NCBI GenBank assembly: GCA_017457295.1
Contig: JAFTHS010000008.1
Coordinates: forward strand, 1 to 35,168
Direction of reading: 5' to 3'
Origin: Paludibacteraceae bacterium
Lineage (GTDB): Bacteria > Bacteroidota > Bacteroidia > Bacteroidales > Paludibacteraceae
DNA: 35,168 nt
The number at the start of each line of letters is the position of its first letter. Within the stretch, counting starts at the first letter, position 1. Made by a program: the position numbers and the translations under genes. The notes beneath the pieces were generated by a model that searched no databases, was not told the DNA's origin, and saw only the letters and a program-made list of their open reading frames with translations. This document shows, in pieces, positions 7,150-15,779 of the stretch.

Positions 7150-9024
7150 TCACCTGCCCATCAGTACTAATAATACGCTAATATCATTGGGGCTTACGCC
7201 TGGTATTCTGCTTGCTTCACCAATAGTGCCTGGCTTAATGCGACTGAGTTTCTGACGCGCTTCGGTACTCAATGACTGTACACTATTATAGTCAAAATCC
7301 TTTGGCAGGTGGATATTATTCAGGCGTTGCAACTTATCTGCCGCCAGTCGTTCGCGCTCAATATACCCTTTGTATTTGATATTAATCTCTGCACTCTCTA
7401 CAATCTCCTCGCTTCTGCTACCTAGTTGCTCAATCTTCTCTTTTAGTTCAGCAACCACTTCTGCCAAGCCCATAATAGTGATATTTGGACGCGCTACAAT
7501 ATCAATCAACTTGCTCGTTTGTTGCAAATCGCCATAGCCCATTGCATTCAAATACGCATTTATATCTTTACCCTTTACGGATGTGTTGCGTAGCATTTCC
7601 GTCAATGCTTGCTCGCCTGCTTGCTTACTCCTTAGCAAAGACAAACGATAGTCGTCTGCCAAGCCCAACGCATAACTGCGCTCCGTCAATCGAGCGTCTG
7701 CATTATCTTGGCGAAGCAAGATACGGTACTCTGCTCGCGAAGTAAACATACGGTATGGTTCATCCACACCTTTGTTTACCAAATCATCAATCAGCACACC
7801 TATATAGCTCTCATCTCTTGCCAAAGTGAATGGTGCACCACCTGTGATATTCTGATGAGCATTCACACCAGCTACTAATCCTTGACCTGCTGCCTCCTCA
7901 TAACCCGTAGTACCATTAATCTGTCCTGCAAAGAAGAGGTTCTTAATCATCTTTGTCTCCAGTGTATGCAGCAACTGTGTTGGATCAAAAAAGTCATATT
8001 CAATTGCATACCCAGGGCGATACAACACCGCATTCTCCAATCCCTTCACCGTGCGCAATGCTTGCCATTGTGTCTGCCAGGGTAGGGAAGAGGAGAAACC
8101 ATTTACATAGTATTCATTCGAATCTACGCCCTCTGGCTCCAAGAACAACTGGTGTGCATCTTTCTCCGCAAAAGTAACAATCTTTGTCTCAATACTTGGG
8201 CAGTATCTCGGACCAATACTCTGTATCTGACCGTTATACAATGGCGAGTCTTCCAATCCACCACGCAGTACATCGTGCGTCTGCGTGTTGGTATAAGTAA
8301 TCCAGCAGCTCATCTGCTTCAGTTGGCGTTGTACGGTATCCAAATACGAGAACTGATGGCTGTCGTTATCGCCCAACTGCTCAGTCATCTGCGAGAAATC
8401 AATACTCCTTTTATCTATACGCGCAGGCGTACCCGTCTTCATTCTATCGGTCGCAAAACCCAACTGGCGCAACTGCTCAGTGATACCAAAACTACTTGGC
8501 TCCGATATTCTTCCTCCTTCAATCTGTGTTCGCCCAAAATGCAGTAGGCCATTCAAGAAAGTGCCATTAGTCAATATCACCGCCTTTGCTTGCATCTCTA
8601 TACCAAGCAATGTCTTAACTCCCTTAACTTCGCCGTCTTTTATCACCAATTCCACCACCGTGTCTTGCCAGATATCTAAATTCGGTGTATCCGTCAAAAT
8701 ATTCACCCATTCCTCGATAAAGCGTTTTCTATCGCTCTGACTACGCGGACTCCACATAGCAGGACCTTTGCTGCGATTGAGCATACGAAACTGAATAGCG
8801 CTCCTGTCCGTCACAATACCCATTTGTCCACCCATCGCATCTATCTCTCTGACTATCTGACCTTTAGCTATTCCACCAACAGCAGGATTACAACTCATCT
8901 GACCAATCTTGTTCATATCCATCGTGATGAGCAATGTCTTGCTACCCATACGAGCAGCAGCACTGGCTGCCTCGCAGCCTGCATGTCCTGCACCTACTAC
9001 AATAATATCGTACTTAAATTCCAT
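7150..9024 (-). CDS. mnmG: tRNA uridine-5-carboxymethylaminomethyl modification enzyme MnmG
   Basis: A 624-residue FAD enzyme that works with MnmE to place the carboxymethylaminomethyl group on U34 of certain tRNAs. The FAD-binding Rossmann motif is at the N-terminus (DIIVVGAGHAGCEAASAAARMG). Other family signatures are SCNPAVGGIAKGQIVREIDAMGG cut into its two parts SCNPAVGGIAKG and REIDAMGG, RMLNRSKGPAMWSPR, and YFNGQINGTTGYEEAAGQG-like FFAGQINGTTGYEEAAGQG. The C-terminal MnmE/tRNA-binding helical domain closes with IPGVSPNDISVLLVLMGR. A GTG at 9036 is in frame, but the ATG at 9024 gives the family N-terminus MEFKYD and is preferred. It follows yraN by 12 bp in the mre block. Confidence 0.97.
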   Translation of the reverse strand: MEFKYDIIVVGAGHAGCEAASAAARMGSKTLLITMDMNKIGQMSCNPAVGGIAKGQIVREIDAMGGQMGIVTDRSAIQFRMLNRSKGPAMWSPRSQSDRKRFIEEWVNILTDTPNLDIWQDTVVELVIKDGEVKGVKTLLGIEMQAKAVILTNGTFLNGLLHFGRTQIEGGRISEPSSFGITEQLRQLGFATDRMKTGTPARIDKRSIDFSQMTEQLGDNDSHQFSYLDTVQRQLKQMSCWITYTNTQTHDVLRGGLEDSPLYNGQIQSIGPRYCPSIETKIVTFAEKDAHQLFLEPEGVDSNEYYVNGFSSSLPWQTQWQALRTVKGLENAVLYRPGYAIEYDFFDPTQLLHTLETKMIKNLFFAGQINGTTGYEEAAGQGLVAGVNAHQNITGGAPFTLARDESYIGVLIDDLVNKGVDEPYRMFTSRAEYRILLRQDNADARLTERSYALGLADDYRLSLLRSKQAGEQALTEMLRNTSVKGKDINAYLNAMGYGDLQQTSKLIDIVARPNITIMGLAEVVAELKEKIEQLGSRSEEIVESAEINIKYKGYIERERLAADKLQRLNNIHLPKDFDYNSVQSLSTEARQKLSRIKPGTIGEASRIPGVSPNDISVLLVLMGR

Positions 9025-9036
9025 ATAATCAATCAC

Positions 9037-9480
9037 TTACTTTCCAATTACTCTGTTTCTATGATGCCATCTCCCTTGTCCGCTAAAGCTGCTCTTGCCT
9101 ATTGTTCGTTGTGGTGGAAGAAAAGCATCCTCCAAGTGTGTTACCTCCTTCACCTCATGCGTGGTAGCATCCATCGTAATACCAATAATATCAAAACGGG
9201 GTGTCAACTCTATCTTGTGATACTTAATGTACGCATTGGCTGCAGCAGCCATACGACGACGTTTCAGTTCATCTACAAATTCTTCAGGACGTTTGTCACC
9301 AAACGATGTGGTTCTTGTCTTCACCTCCACAAAAGCAATCTCCTTCCTGCTCACTGCTATCACATCCATCTCCAGATGTCCAAACTTCCAGTTCATATCC
9401 ACCACACGAAAACCTTTCTCCCGCATGATCTTAGCAGCCAACTCCTCGCCAATCTGTCCTATGATATTATGCTCTGCCAT
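9037..9480 (-). CDS. yraN: YraN-family (UPF0102) putative endonuclease
   Basis: A 147-residue member of UPF0102, a family with a Holliday-junction-resolvase-like PD-(D/E)xK fold. Visible signatures are IGQIGEELAAKIMREKGFRVVDMNW at the N-terminus, the acidic pair in GHLEMDVIAVSR, and the catalytic-type motif IAFVEVKTRT at about residues 48-57. The family has no firmly established cellular role. Its start codon overlaps the rodA stop by one base (TAATG), so it is translated in the same operon. The last 20 residues are basic and glycine-rich, longer than the core family. Confidence 0.92.
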   Translation of the reverse strand: MAEHNIIGQIGEELAAKIMREKGFRVVDMNWKFGHLEMDVIAVSRKEIAFVEVKTRTTSFGDKRPEEFVDELKRRRMAAAANAYIKYHKIELTPRFDIIGITMDATTHEVKEVTHLEDAFLPPQRTIGKSSFSGQGRWHHRNRVIGK

Positions 9481-10943
9481 TATCCTTGCATCTTATTCAC
9501 GCGCGCAGCATCCAGTCGCAGCATAATCGCCAACAGTATCGTGAATCCCCATAGCGACGAACCACCATAACTGAAGAACGGTAACGGAATACCAATCACA
9601 GGCAGCAATCCCAGCACCATGCCAATATTGATTGTCACGTGGAACAACAATATGCTCGCAACGCTATACGCATATATCCGACTAAATGTATCTCGTTGAC
9701 GTTCAGCAATATAGATAATCCTCAATATCAATGCCAAATATAACAACAACAATCCAGCAGATCCCACAAATCCCCATTCTTCGCCTACTGTACAGAAAAT
9801 AAAGTCGGTATCTTGTTCAGGCACGAACTTTAGTTTGGTTTGTGTTCCTTGTAGAAAACCCTTTCCTGTCGCTTGTCCCGAACCAATAGCAATCAGCGAT
9901 TGATTCACATTATATCCCGCACCATGCGGATCATCTTTCATACCTAACAATACTTCAATACGAATACGTTGGTGAGGTTGCAGAATATTGTGGAAAGCAT
10001 AGTCACATCCTTGGCAAAGCACTGTGGAAATAATCACAAATGTGGCTATCCATCCAATACTCTTCTTTCGTTGTATAATAGCCAATACTATTAGGTATAA
10101 CGTTGATATAGAAAGACTTATTATTCCTACTAAATTAAAATCTACAGTTATCCAGATATTTATCAATAGAGCTATTCCGTAGCAGAGTATTGTTGCTCCA
10201 ATAATGATTAAAGCATTCCAAAAATCTTTTTCTCGCAGTAGCATTAATCCAAAAACGATTAGATTAATTGAAATAGCACTAGCTAGACTACCCCAATTTC
10301 CAATTCCCCATGGCAATACAATGTCGCCAAACCGTATAACTATAATGAACAATAGTATGCTTGCCATGCCCCATGACAGAATATATCCCGACATTCCTTT
10401 TCGGTAGAACACAAGCAGGAAGGATAAAAATACCAATGCTGAACCTGTTTCGCGTTGAGCAAACATAATGATACCAATGGGCAAACCTATTAGTAGTAGT
10501 GGTACAATTAAATCTTTGATTGTCTTTATCTGATATCCATATTGACTCATGTATTTTGCTATAGCCAATGCGGTGAAGCATTTGGCAAACTCGGCAGGTT
10601 GCAAACTGATAGGACCTATGTTTATCCATGAGTAAGAGCCTTTAATATCACGTGCTACTAGAGGGGTGATGATTAGCAGTACCATCATACCTCCATATAG
10701 CACATATGCTAGCACATCGTAGGCCTTTTCTTCTATCATAAGAATTACTCCACCCATTACAATGGCTGTTATCAACCAAACTAACTGTTTTCCTGCTCGA
10801 TTAGAAAAGTCCCATATGCTTGTTTGATCATAATTATAGCTTGAACCATAAATATTCATCCAACCAAATATAGCAATGACGAGGAACATGATAATGGTCC
10901 ACCAGTCTATGCCCGATATGATACTTCTATTCTTTGTCACCAT
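9480..10943 (-). CDS. rodA: Rod-shape-determining SEDS glycosyltransferase RodA
   Basis: A 487-residue polytopic membrane protein of the SEDS family. RodA polymerises lipid II into glycan strands during side-wall elongation together with PBP2. Signatures include WINIGPISLQPAEFAKCFTALA, AQRETGSALVF, the extracytoplasmic loop KFVPEQDTDFIFCTVGEEWGF, and the C-terminal GIPLPFFSYGGSSL. It is clearly longer than the roughly 370-residue Proteobacterial RodA because about 100 residues of extra hydrophobic sequence lie in the middle (about 200-300). The DNA of that part is AT-rich. Its start overlaps the end of mrdA by 17 bp, which supports coupled synthesis of the polymerase pair. Confidence 0.95.
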   Translation of the reverse strand: MVTKNRSIISGIDWWTIIMFLVIAIFGWMNIYGSSYNYDQTSIWDFSNRAGKQLVWLITAIVMGGVILMIEEKAYDVLAYVLYGGMMVLLIITPLVARDIKGSYSWINIGPISLQPAEFAKCFTALAIAKYMSQYGYQIKTIKDLIVPLLLIGLPIGIIMFAQRETGSALVFLSFLLVFYRKGMSGYILSWGMASILLFIIVIRFGDIVLPWGIGNWGSLASAISINLIVFGLMLLREKDFWNALIIIGATILCYGIALLINIWITVDFNLVGIISLSISTLYLIVLAIIQRKKSIGWIATFVIISTVLCQGCDYAFHNILQPHQRIRIEVLLGMKDDPHGAGYNVNQSLIAIGSGQATGKGFLQGTQTKLKFVPEQDTDFIFCTVGEEWGFVGSAGLLLLYLALILRIIYIAERQRDTFSRIYAYSVASILLFHVTINIGMVLGLLPVIGIPLPFFSYGGSSLWGFTILLAIMLRLDAARVNKMQG

Positions 10944-12777
10944 CGTTTTTCTTATCTATAAGGTTGGCTTCTAGCATGCGTTTATATAGCCAATTTCGTT
11001 TGATTTCACCGCTCAAATATTGTTCCATTACCAATGTGGCTATAGGGCATGCCCATGTAGCACCAAAACCAGCATTTTCCACTGCCACAGCTACAGCTAT
11101 CTTTGGATTATCCATCGGAGCAAACCCGATGAATAGAGCATGATCTTCGCCGTGTGGATTCTCTACTGTACCTGTTTTGCCGCAAATTTGCCATTCGGGT
11201 ATATTGTACCATTTTCCTGTGCCTTCGGTCATTACTCTTGCCATCCCACGATGTACTACGTCAAAATGCGATGAATCCACCAAACAAATATGTTTTTCTG
11301 ATTTCATCGAATCGTTTTTATTCAGATGAGGTGCTATATAATATCCTTTATTGGCTATTGCTGCTGCTTGATTGGCAAGTTGTAAAGGGGTGGTTAATAT
11401 TTCTCCTTGTCCGATGGATAGCGAACGAATAGTGACGGCTTTCCACCCTGTTTCACCATAGATATTGTTGTAAAATTCTGTCGTAGGTAGATATCCTTTG
11501 GCTTGCTCTTGAATATCAGTATGCTCAAAGCGTTGTCCTAAACCAAAGCTGGAAATTATCTCGCGCCACGTGCTGTAATGCTCCTTGAATAGCACATTTC
11601 CGTCTTGATAACCATCACGTTGTAGCATATCGCGGAACAAGGCCCAGAAATATGGGTTACAACTCTGCTCGATACCTTCTTCCAAGTCCACGGGGCTACC
11701 ATGGTTGTGCGTACATTTTATTGGACTTGAACTTCTACCTTTGCATGGATATTTAGTGTTGGGTGTAACGCTTCCCTCTTGCAGTGCCACTAATGCTTGT
11801 AGAATCTTGAATGTTGAGCCAGGAGAATATTGTGCTTGTGTAGCACGGTTCATCAATGGTTTATTAGGGTCGTTAAGTAGTTCTTTGTAGTTGGCCGAAC
11901 GATTTTTGCCCACCAATTTGCGGGGGTCCCAATATGGAGCACTAACCATGGCTAATATTTCCCCTGTTTGAGGTTCAATAGCTACAATACTACCAATTTT
12001 GTTTTGCAGCAATTGTTCTGCTACTTGTTGTGTGGCGCGGTCAATAGTCAGTTTTAGGTCCTCTCCTGCTTTGGCCGAACGGTCCAATTCTCCTTTTCTA
12101 TATGCTCCTTGTATGCGACCGCGCGAGTCTCGCATAAGCACCTCTACGCCTTTCTCCCCTCGTAGTGATTTCTCATACATTTTCTCGATTCCATCGCGAC
12201 CAGAGTAATCGCCAATGGCATAATAATTATCGCGATCAATATCATTATAGTTAACTTCGCCCACACTCCCCAATATGTGCGAAGCGATAGGATAAGTATA
12301 GTCGCGAAGCGTACGAATTCTGATGTCTATTCCAGGATATTTGTATTGTTCTTCTTGCAATTGAGCCACCTCTTCTTGGCTCAAATTTTGTATGAATATT
12401 TGCGGAGTATGACGAGAATATCCTCGATTCTTCCGAGGATTAGTCATGTTTTTCATTCTCTCCTTAAACTCTACTGTATCAATATGCAGCGCATTACAAA
12501 ATCCGAGGGTATCAAATGCTTGTGCTTTCATTTCGCGCACAATCATTGTCACTTCATATATTGGCTGGTTAGCCACCAGTAATTCGCCATTGCGGTCGTA
12601 GATTAGGCCGCGTGACGGATAGATTATTTGGCGAAGTTGAGCGTTGGTTTCGGCTTTTTGTTGAGTAGATTGATCTATGATTTGCAGCGAAAACAGTCGT
12701 ATGATATACACAAGCACTACCACAACAGCAATGCCCCCAATGATGTATTTTCGCCTATATAAAGGATCGTTAATCAT
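10927..12777 (-). CDS. mrdA: Penicillin-binding protein 2, elongasome transpeptidase
   Basis: A 616-residue class B PBP that crosslinks peptidoglycan in the elongasome with RodA. One N-terminal membrane anchor (residues about 12-33) is followed by the PBP dimer domain, with RGLIYDRNGELLVANQPIYE. The transpeptidase domain has all three active-site motifs: SxxK as PGSTFKILQALVA at about residue 320, SxN as EQSCNPYFWALF, and KTG as ICGKTGTVENPHGEDHALF. The order and spacing match PBP2/MrdA. It lies 40 bp after mreD and overlaps rodA. Beta-lactams such as mecillinam act on this class. Confidence 0.96.
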   Translation of the reverse strand: MINDPLYRRKYIIGGIAVVVVLVYIIRLFSLQIIDQSTQQKAETNAQLRQIIYPSRGLIYDRNGELLVANQPIYEVTMIVREMKAQAFDTLGFCNALHIDTVEFKERMKNMTNPRKNRGYSRHTPQIFIQNLSQEEVAQLQEEQYKYPGIDIRIRTLRDYTYPIASHILGSVGEVNYNDIDRDNYYAIGDYSGRDGIEKMYEKSLRGEKGVEVLMRDSRGRIQGAYRKGELDRSAKAGEDLKLTIDRATQQVAEQLLQNKIGSIVAIEPQTGEILAMVSAPYWDPRKLVGKNRSANYKELLNDPNKPLMNRATQAQYSPGSTFKILQALVALQEGSVTPNTKYPCKGRSSSPIKCTHNHGSPVDLEEGIEQSCNPYFWALFRDMLQRDGYQDGNVLFKEHYSTWREIISSFGLGQRFEHTDIQEQAKGYLPTTEFYNNIYGETGWKAVTIRSLSIGQGEILTTPLQLANQAAAIANKGYYIAPHLNKNDSMKSEKHICLVDSSHFDVVHRGMARVMTEGTGKWYNIPEWQICGKTGTVENPHGEDHALFIGFAPMDNPKIAVAVAVENAGFGATWACPIATLVMEQYLSGEIKRNWLYKRMLEANLIDKKNDGDKE

Positions 12778-12817
12778 CTGTCTAACATCTGCCTAATATC
12801 AGTACAACCTCTGCCAA

Positions 12818-13306
12818 TTACTTCAGGCGATCATAACTTAAAATAATAGCTATGGTCAGTGCACTACTGATGATAGTTTGCAGCAATACAATCCACCAAC
12901 TTTGTATATCCCATGCTTCCAGCGAAAACACGATGGCATGGTGAAGAATTGTCAATATCACCACGCATTTCACATACTCCACTAAGCCGATGCTACTGCC
13001 AGATACATTGTCGTTGATGCGTTCTATTTCTTGCACAAAGTTACTTAGTAGTATTGGACGTAAAAATGCAATGGCCACGCATGCGGCTATATGCACACCC
13101 ATTGATGAATGCCAAATATCCATTATCAAACCCACTGCAAAACCAATAATCATTTCCACCCATTTTAGCTTTAATAGAGGAAGAGTTATCAAAAAGAGAA
13201 TATATACCATTGGAAATCCCCACATGGAGATATGGAGGTGGTCAAACAGCAATACTTGCAGCGCAAGTATTAGTAGCAGTCGTCCTATTTCTTTTATTTT
13301 TTCCAT
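12818..13306 (-). CDS. mreD: Rod-shape-determining protein MreD
   Basis: A 162-residue, almost entirely hydrophobic protein with about five predicted membrane segments. It includes the MreD-like stretch VGLIMDIWHSSMGVHIAACVAIAFLRP, similar to the family's 'G...D...G...G.....' pattern. Sequence conservation in MreD is low, so assignment rests mostly on size, topology and its place between mreC and mrdA. It begins 3 bp after the mreC stop. In the elongasome it links MreC, PBP2 and RodA in the inner membrane. Confidence 0.88.
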   Translation of the reverse strand: MEKIKEIGRLLLILALQVLLFDHLHISMWGFPMVYILFLITLPLLKLKWVEMIIGFAVGLIMDIWHSSMGVHIAACVAIAFLRPILLSNFVQEIERINDNVSGSSIGLVEYVKCVVILTILHHAIVFSLEAWDIQSWWIVLLQTIISSALTIAIILSYDRLK

Positions 13307-13309
13307 ACT

Positions 13310-14122
13310 TTAGGGTTCCTCTTCTGCATATGTGACATGATTGCGAATCACCTGCACATATTTCAGTTTTCTGTAATCAGTAGTTGGGCGCATAGTGATG
13401 TGATAATAGTTGTCTCCATCGGTCAATTCGCAGGATTCTACTGTTCCCACCAATATTCCGCCAGGGAATACCGAGGTCAAGCCGCTAGTCACTACACTAT
13501 CTCCTTGTGCAACATCAACATGGCGAGAAATATCTTTCAGTTCTACTTTTTTGTAGTCTATTCCTCGCCATTGTGTTCTGCCAATATAGTCATTTTTCTT
13601 TAGTCGGCAGCTTGTGTGCATTTCGGTGTGAATCAAGGGCACCACAAGCGAATATTTCTCGCTCACAGCACTTACTATGCCTACTACACCATCGTGACAA
13701 ATCACGCCCATGTCCACTTCGATACTATCGCGTTGTCCCTTATTGATAGTCAAGTAGTTGTGGTGTTTGTGTGTTGTCAGACCAATTACTTTAGCAGGAA
13801 TATATTCCACATCCAAATGTGAATATTGGTACAAACTATCGATTTCAACATACTTTTCCAACTGGTTAGCTTGTCGTGTCAATTGATTTTTCAACCATGC
13901 ATTTTCTTCAATCAGCAATTGATTGTCTTTTTTTAGTTGAAAATAATCTCCCACGGTGGTCGTTATGTTGTCCAATCCTGCTACAATTCTATTGGCCGAC
14001 GACCATATTGCGCTATGCTGATATTGATGTGAAGTCGCTATCAGTATAAACGCAACAACTTCCAGTATCAAGAAGATTAGGAAGTTGCTATAGCGTGCTA
14101 AAAATTGCAGTAGGTTTTTCAT
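13310..14122 (-). CDS. mreC: Rod-shape-determining protein MreC
   Basis: A 270-residue protein with a short cytoplasmic N-terminus, a membrane anchor at about residues 10-29, a coiled coil at about 60-95 (LKKDNQLLIEENAWLKNQL) and the periplasmic double beta-barrel core. Core motifs include VIGLTTHKHHNYLTINKGQRDSIEVDMGVI and DSVVTSGLTSVFPGGILVGTV, the latter being the MreC signature. It is the periplasmic scaffold that activates PBP2. It lies 9 bp after mreB. Confidence 0.95.
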   Translation of the reverse strand: MKNLLQFLARYSNFLIFLILEVVAFILIATSHQYQHSAIWSSANRIVAGLDNITTTVGDYFQLKKDNQLLIEENAWLKNQLTRQANQLEKYVEIDSLYQYSHLDVEYIPAKVIGLTTHKHHNYLTINKGQRDSIEVDMGVICHDGVVGIVSAVSEKYSLVVPLIHTEMHTSCRLKKNDYIGRTQWRGIDYKKVELKDISRHVDVAQGDSVVTSGLTSVFPGGILVGTVESCELTDGDNYYHITMRPTTDYRKLKYVQVIRNHVTYAEEEP

Positions 14123-14131
14123 TTATTCGTC

Positions 14132-15151
14132 TTATCGAATCAAGAAACCATAGTTGTGTACGTTCTTCAGTGCCACTCCTGTTCCACGTGCCACTGCGTG
14201 CAATGGGTCTTCTGCCACGTGGAATGGAATAGTAATCTTATCGGTCAATCGTTTGCTCAAGCCGTGCAGCAATGCACCACCACCTGTTAGATAGATACCT
14301 CGTTTTACGATATCTGCGTACAACTCGGATGGAGTAGCCTCCAATGCTTGTAGAATAGCGCTTTCTATTTTCGCGATGCTCTTATCCATGCAGTGGGCTA
14401 TCTCTTGGTAGCTGATTGGCACTTGCATTGGCAATGCTGTCACTTTGTTTGGACCGATTACCATATAATCCTCTGGAGCTTCTTCTAGTTCTGGCAATGC
14501 AGAACCCACTTGTATTTTGATGCGTTCTGCGGTTGGCTCGTCAATGCGTAGGTTATGGGTACGTCCCATATACTCTACGATGTCACGATTCAGGTCATCA
14601 CCTGCAATCTTGATAGATTTGTTAGCCACGATTCCGCCCAATGACATCACGGCAATCTCGGTTGTACCGCCACCTATATCTACTACCATACAGCCTTCGG
14701 GTTGTTCTACATCAATACCCATACCGATAGCTGCGGCCATAGGCTCATATATCATATATACTTCGCGTCCGCCCGCGTGCTCGCTACTATCGCGAACCGC
14801 ACGAATTTCCACTTCAGTACTGCCTGATGGAATACATACCACCATACGAATGCTTGGGGTGAACAAGCGATTTTGCTTTGGAATCATCTTGATCATACCT
14901 CGAATCATCATCTCGCAGGCATAGAAGTCGGCAATCACACCATCGCGCAGAGGGCGTACGGTACGAATCAATGTACCTCCTTTACCGATCATTTGTTGTG
15001 CACGGCGTCCTACAGCTACCATTTTGTTGTCGGCGGTGCTGATTGCTACCACGGATGGCTCATCTACCACCACTTGGTCATCGCAAATAATAATGGTATT
15101 CGCGGTACCAAGGTCGATAGCAATTTCTTGTGTAAACGAAAAAAGTCCCAT
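14132..15151 (-). CDS. mreB: Actin-like rod-shape protein MreB
   Basis: A 339-residue bacterial actin that forms membrane-bound filaments and organises the elongation machinery. The ATP-binding motifs are clear: phosphate 1 in IAIDLGTANTIII, phosphate 2 in CMVVDIGGGTTEIAVMSLGG, and the adenosine motif GIYLTGGGALLHGLSKRL. An amphipathic N-terminus (MGLFSFTQEI) fits direct membrane binding. It heads the mreBCD-mrdA-rodA block and probably also yraN and mnmG. Two candidate promoters and an inverted repeat lie upstream, at 15225-15467. Confidence 0.97.
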   Translation of the reverse strand: MGLFSFTQEIAIDLGTANTIIICDDQVVVDEPSVVAISTADNKMVAVGRRAQQMIGKGGTLIRTVRPLRDGVIADFYACEMMIRGMIKMIPKQNRLFTPSIRMVVCIPSGSTEVEIRAVRDSSEHAGGREVYMIYEPMAAAIGMGIDVEQPEGCMVVDIGGGTTEIAVMSLGGIVANKSIKIAGDDLNRDIVEYMGRTHNLRIDEPTAERIKIQVGSALPELEEAPEDYMVIGPNKVTALPMQVPISYQEIAHCMDKSIAKIESAILQALEATPSELYADIVKRGIYLTGGGALLHGLSKRLTDKITIPFHVAEDPLHAVARGTGVALKNVHNYGFLIR

Positions 15152-15224
15152 TGTTTTGTAATATATTTTAGGTGTTATTATATTCTATTTTTCTGCCCTT
15201 CTTACCCAATTTGATAAAATCATG

Positions 15225-15256
15225 CAAAGATACAACAAAAAATGCAAATACGCAAA
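15225..15256 (-). promoter_or_regulatory. mreB promoter P1 (Bacteroidetes sigma-AB type)
   Basis: On the minus strand TTTG (15256-15253), 20 bp, then TATCTTTG (15232-15225). This matches the -33/-7 consensus of the primary Bacteroidetes sigma factor. The start point would be about 65-70 bases before the mreB ATG. Confidence 0.75.
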
Positions 15257-15280
15257 AAAAATGAGTACTTTTTGAAAAAT

Positions 15281-15298
15281 AGATAGATTTATCTATCT
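15281..15298. promoter_or_regulatory. Inverted repeat upstream of the mreB promoter
   Basis: AGATAGAT-TT-ATCTATCT is a perfect 8-bp inverted repeat whose edge lies 24 bp upstream of the -33 element of P1. The same motif in the same place is found before smpB (25611-25627), which makes an operator likely. Confidence 0.5.
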
Positions 15299-15437
15299 GC
15301 AACGTCATTTCTATGCCTTGTAAAACTTTGCTTTTCCACGCTAATGAATAGAAATTACTCACAAAATCACACTTGACTTTTTGGTACACAAATTCGGCAA
15401 CTAAGAAATAAATCAAATCCTCTTTGCATTTTTGCAG

Positions 15438-15467
15438 CAAAGATAATCTTTTTTGTGATATATGCAA
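15438..15467 (-). promoter_or_regulatory. Possible second mreB promoter P2
   Basis: On the minus strand TTG (15467-15465), 19 bp, then TATCTTTG (15445-15438). It lies just past the tRNA-Asn terminator and would give a leader of about 280 bases before mreB. I see no credible reading frame in that leader. Confidence 0.5.
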
Positions 15468-15483
15468 CAATTCTTAATTTTTT

Positions 15484-15523
15484 TATAAAAAAAGTGTGAT
15501 GACCATTTTCTAGTCATCACACT
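15484..15523 (-). terminator. Terminator of tRNA-Asn
   Basis: Perfect 10-bp arms GTGTGATGAC (15494-15503) and GTCATCACAC (15513-15522) enclose a 9-nt loop. On the minus strand a run of seven U follows. It lies directly 3' of tRNA-Asn. Confidence 0.9.
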
Positions 15524-15525
15524 CG

Positions 15526-15599
15526 CGCTCCCTCAAGGACTTGAACCTTGGACCCCCTGATTAACAGTCAGATGCTCTAACCGACTGAGCTAAGGAAGC
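15526..15599 (-). tRNA. tRNA-Asn (anticodon GUU)
   Basis: A 74-nt cloverleaf on the minus strand. The acceptor GCTTCCT pairs with AGGGAGC (one G-U), the D stem is GCTC/GAGC, the anticodon loop is CTGTTAA with anticodon GTT, and the T arm is CAAGG-TTCAAGT-CCTTG. The discriminator base is G. CCA is not encoded and must be added. It has its own promoter and terminator. Confidence 0.97.
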
Positions 15600-15644
15600 A
15601 ATATTTTTTGACCTCAAAAACCTCATCAGTTCCGAAATCGGGTG

Positions 15645-15675
15645 CAAAAGTACTGCTTTTTTTTGATATGAGCAA
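15645..15675 (-). promoter_or_regulatory. Promoter of tRNA-Asn
   Basis: On the minus strand TTG (15675-15673), 20 bp, then TACTTTTG (15652-15645), about 45 bases before the tRNA 5' end. It overlaps the region of the divergent kinase promoter. Confidence 0.75.
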
Positions 15676-15696
15676 GTTTTTTTGAAAAAAAATTAC

Positions 15697-15704
15697 TATC
15701 TTTG
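15697..15704 (+). promoter_or_regulatory. -7 element of the PfkB-family kinase promoter
   Basis: TATCTTTG matches the -7 consensus TAnnTTTG and lies 75 bp before the kinase ATG. No good -33 element occurs at 19-21 bp; the nearest TTTG (15681) is only 12 bp away. Confidence 0.5.
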
Positions 15705-15779
15705 CAGAAAATTTTGATTTTGTACCTAAAATCATACATTTTTAACCCCAAAAACAGCAAATTTTAACCCGAAATACAA

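Noticed and set aside
14180..14221. Two CACGTG motifs in mreB resembling parS
   Set aside because: They match only about 12 and 10 of 16 positions and lie inside conserved coding sequence, unlike the intergenic site at 7027.
15168..15470. 100-codon minus-strand ORF upstream of mreB
   Set aside because: It starts with TTG, has a biased, low-information composition and covers both mreB promoters; no homology pattern is visible.
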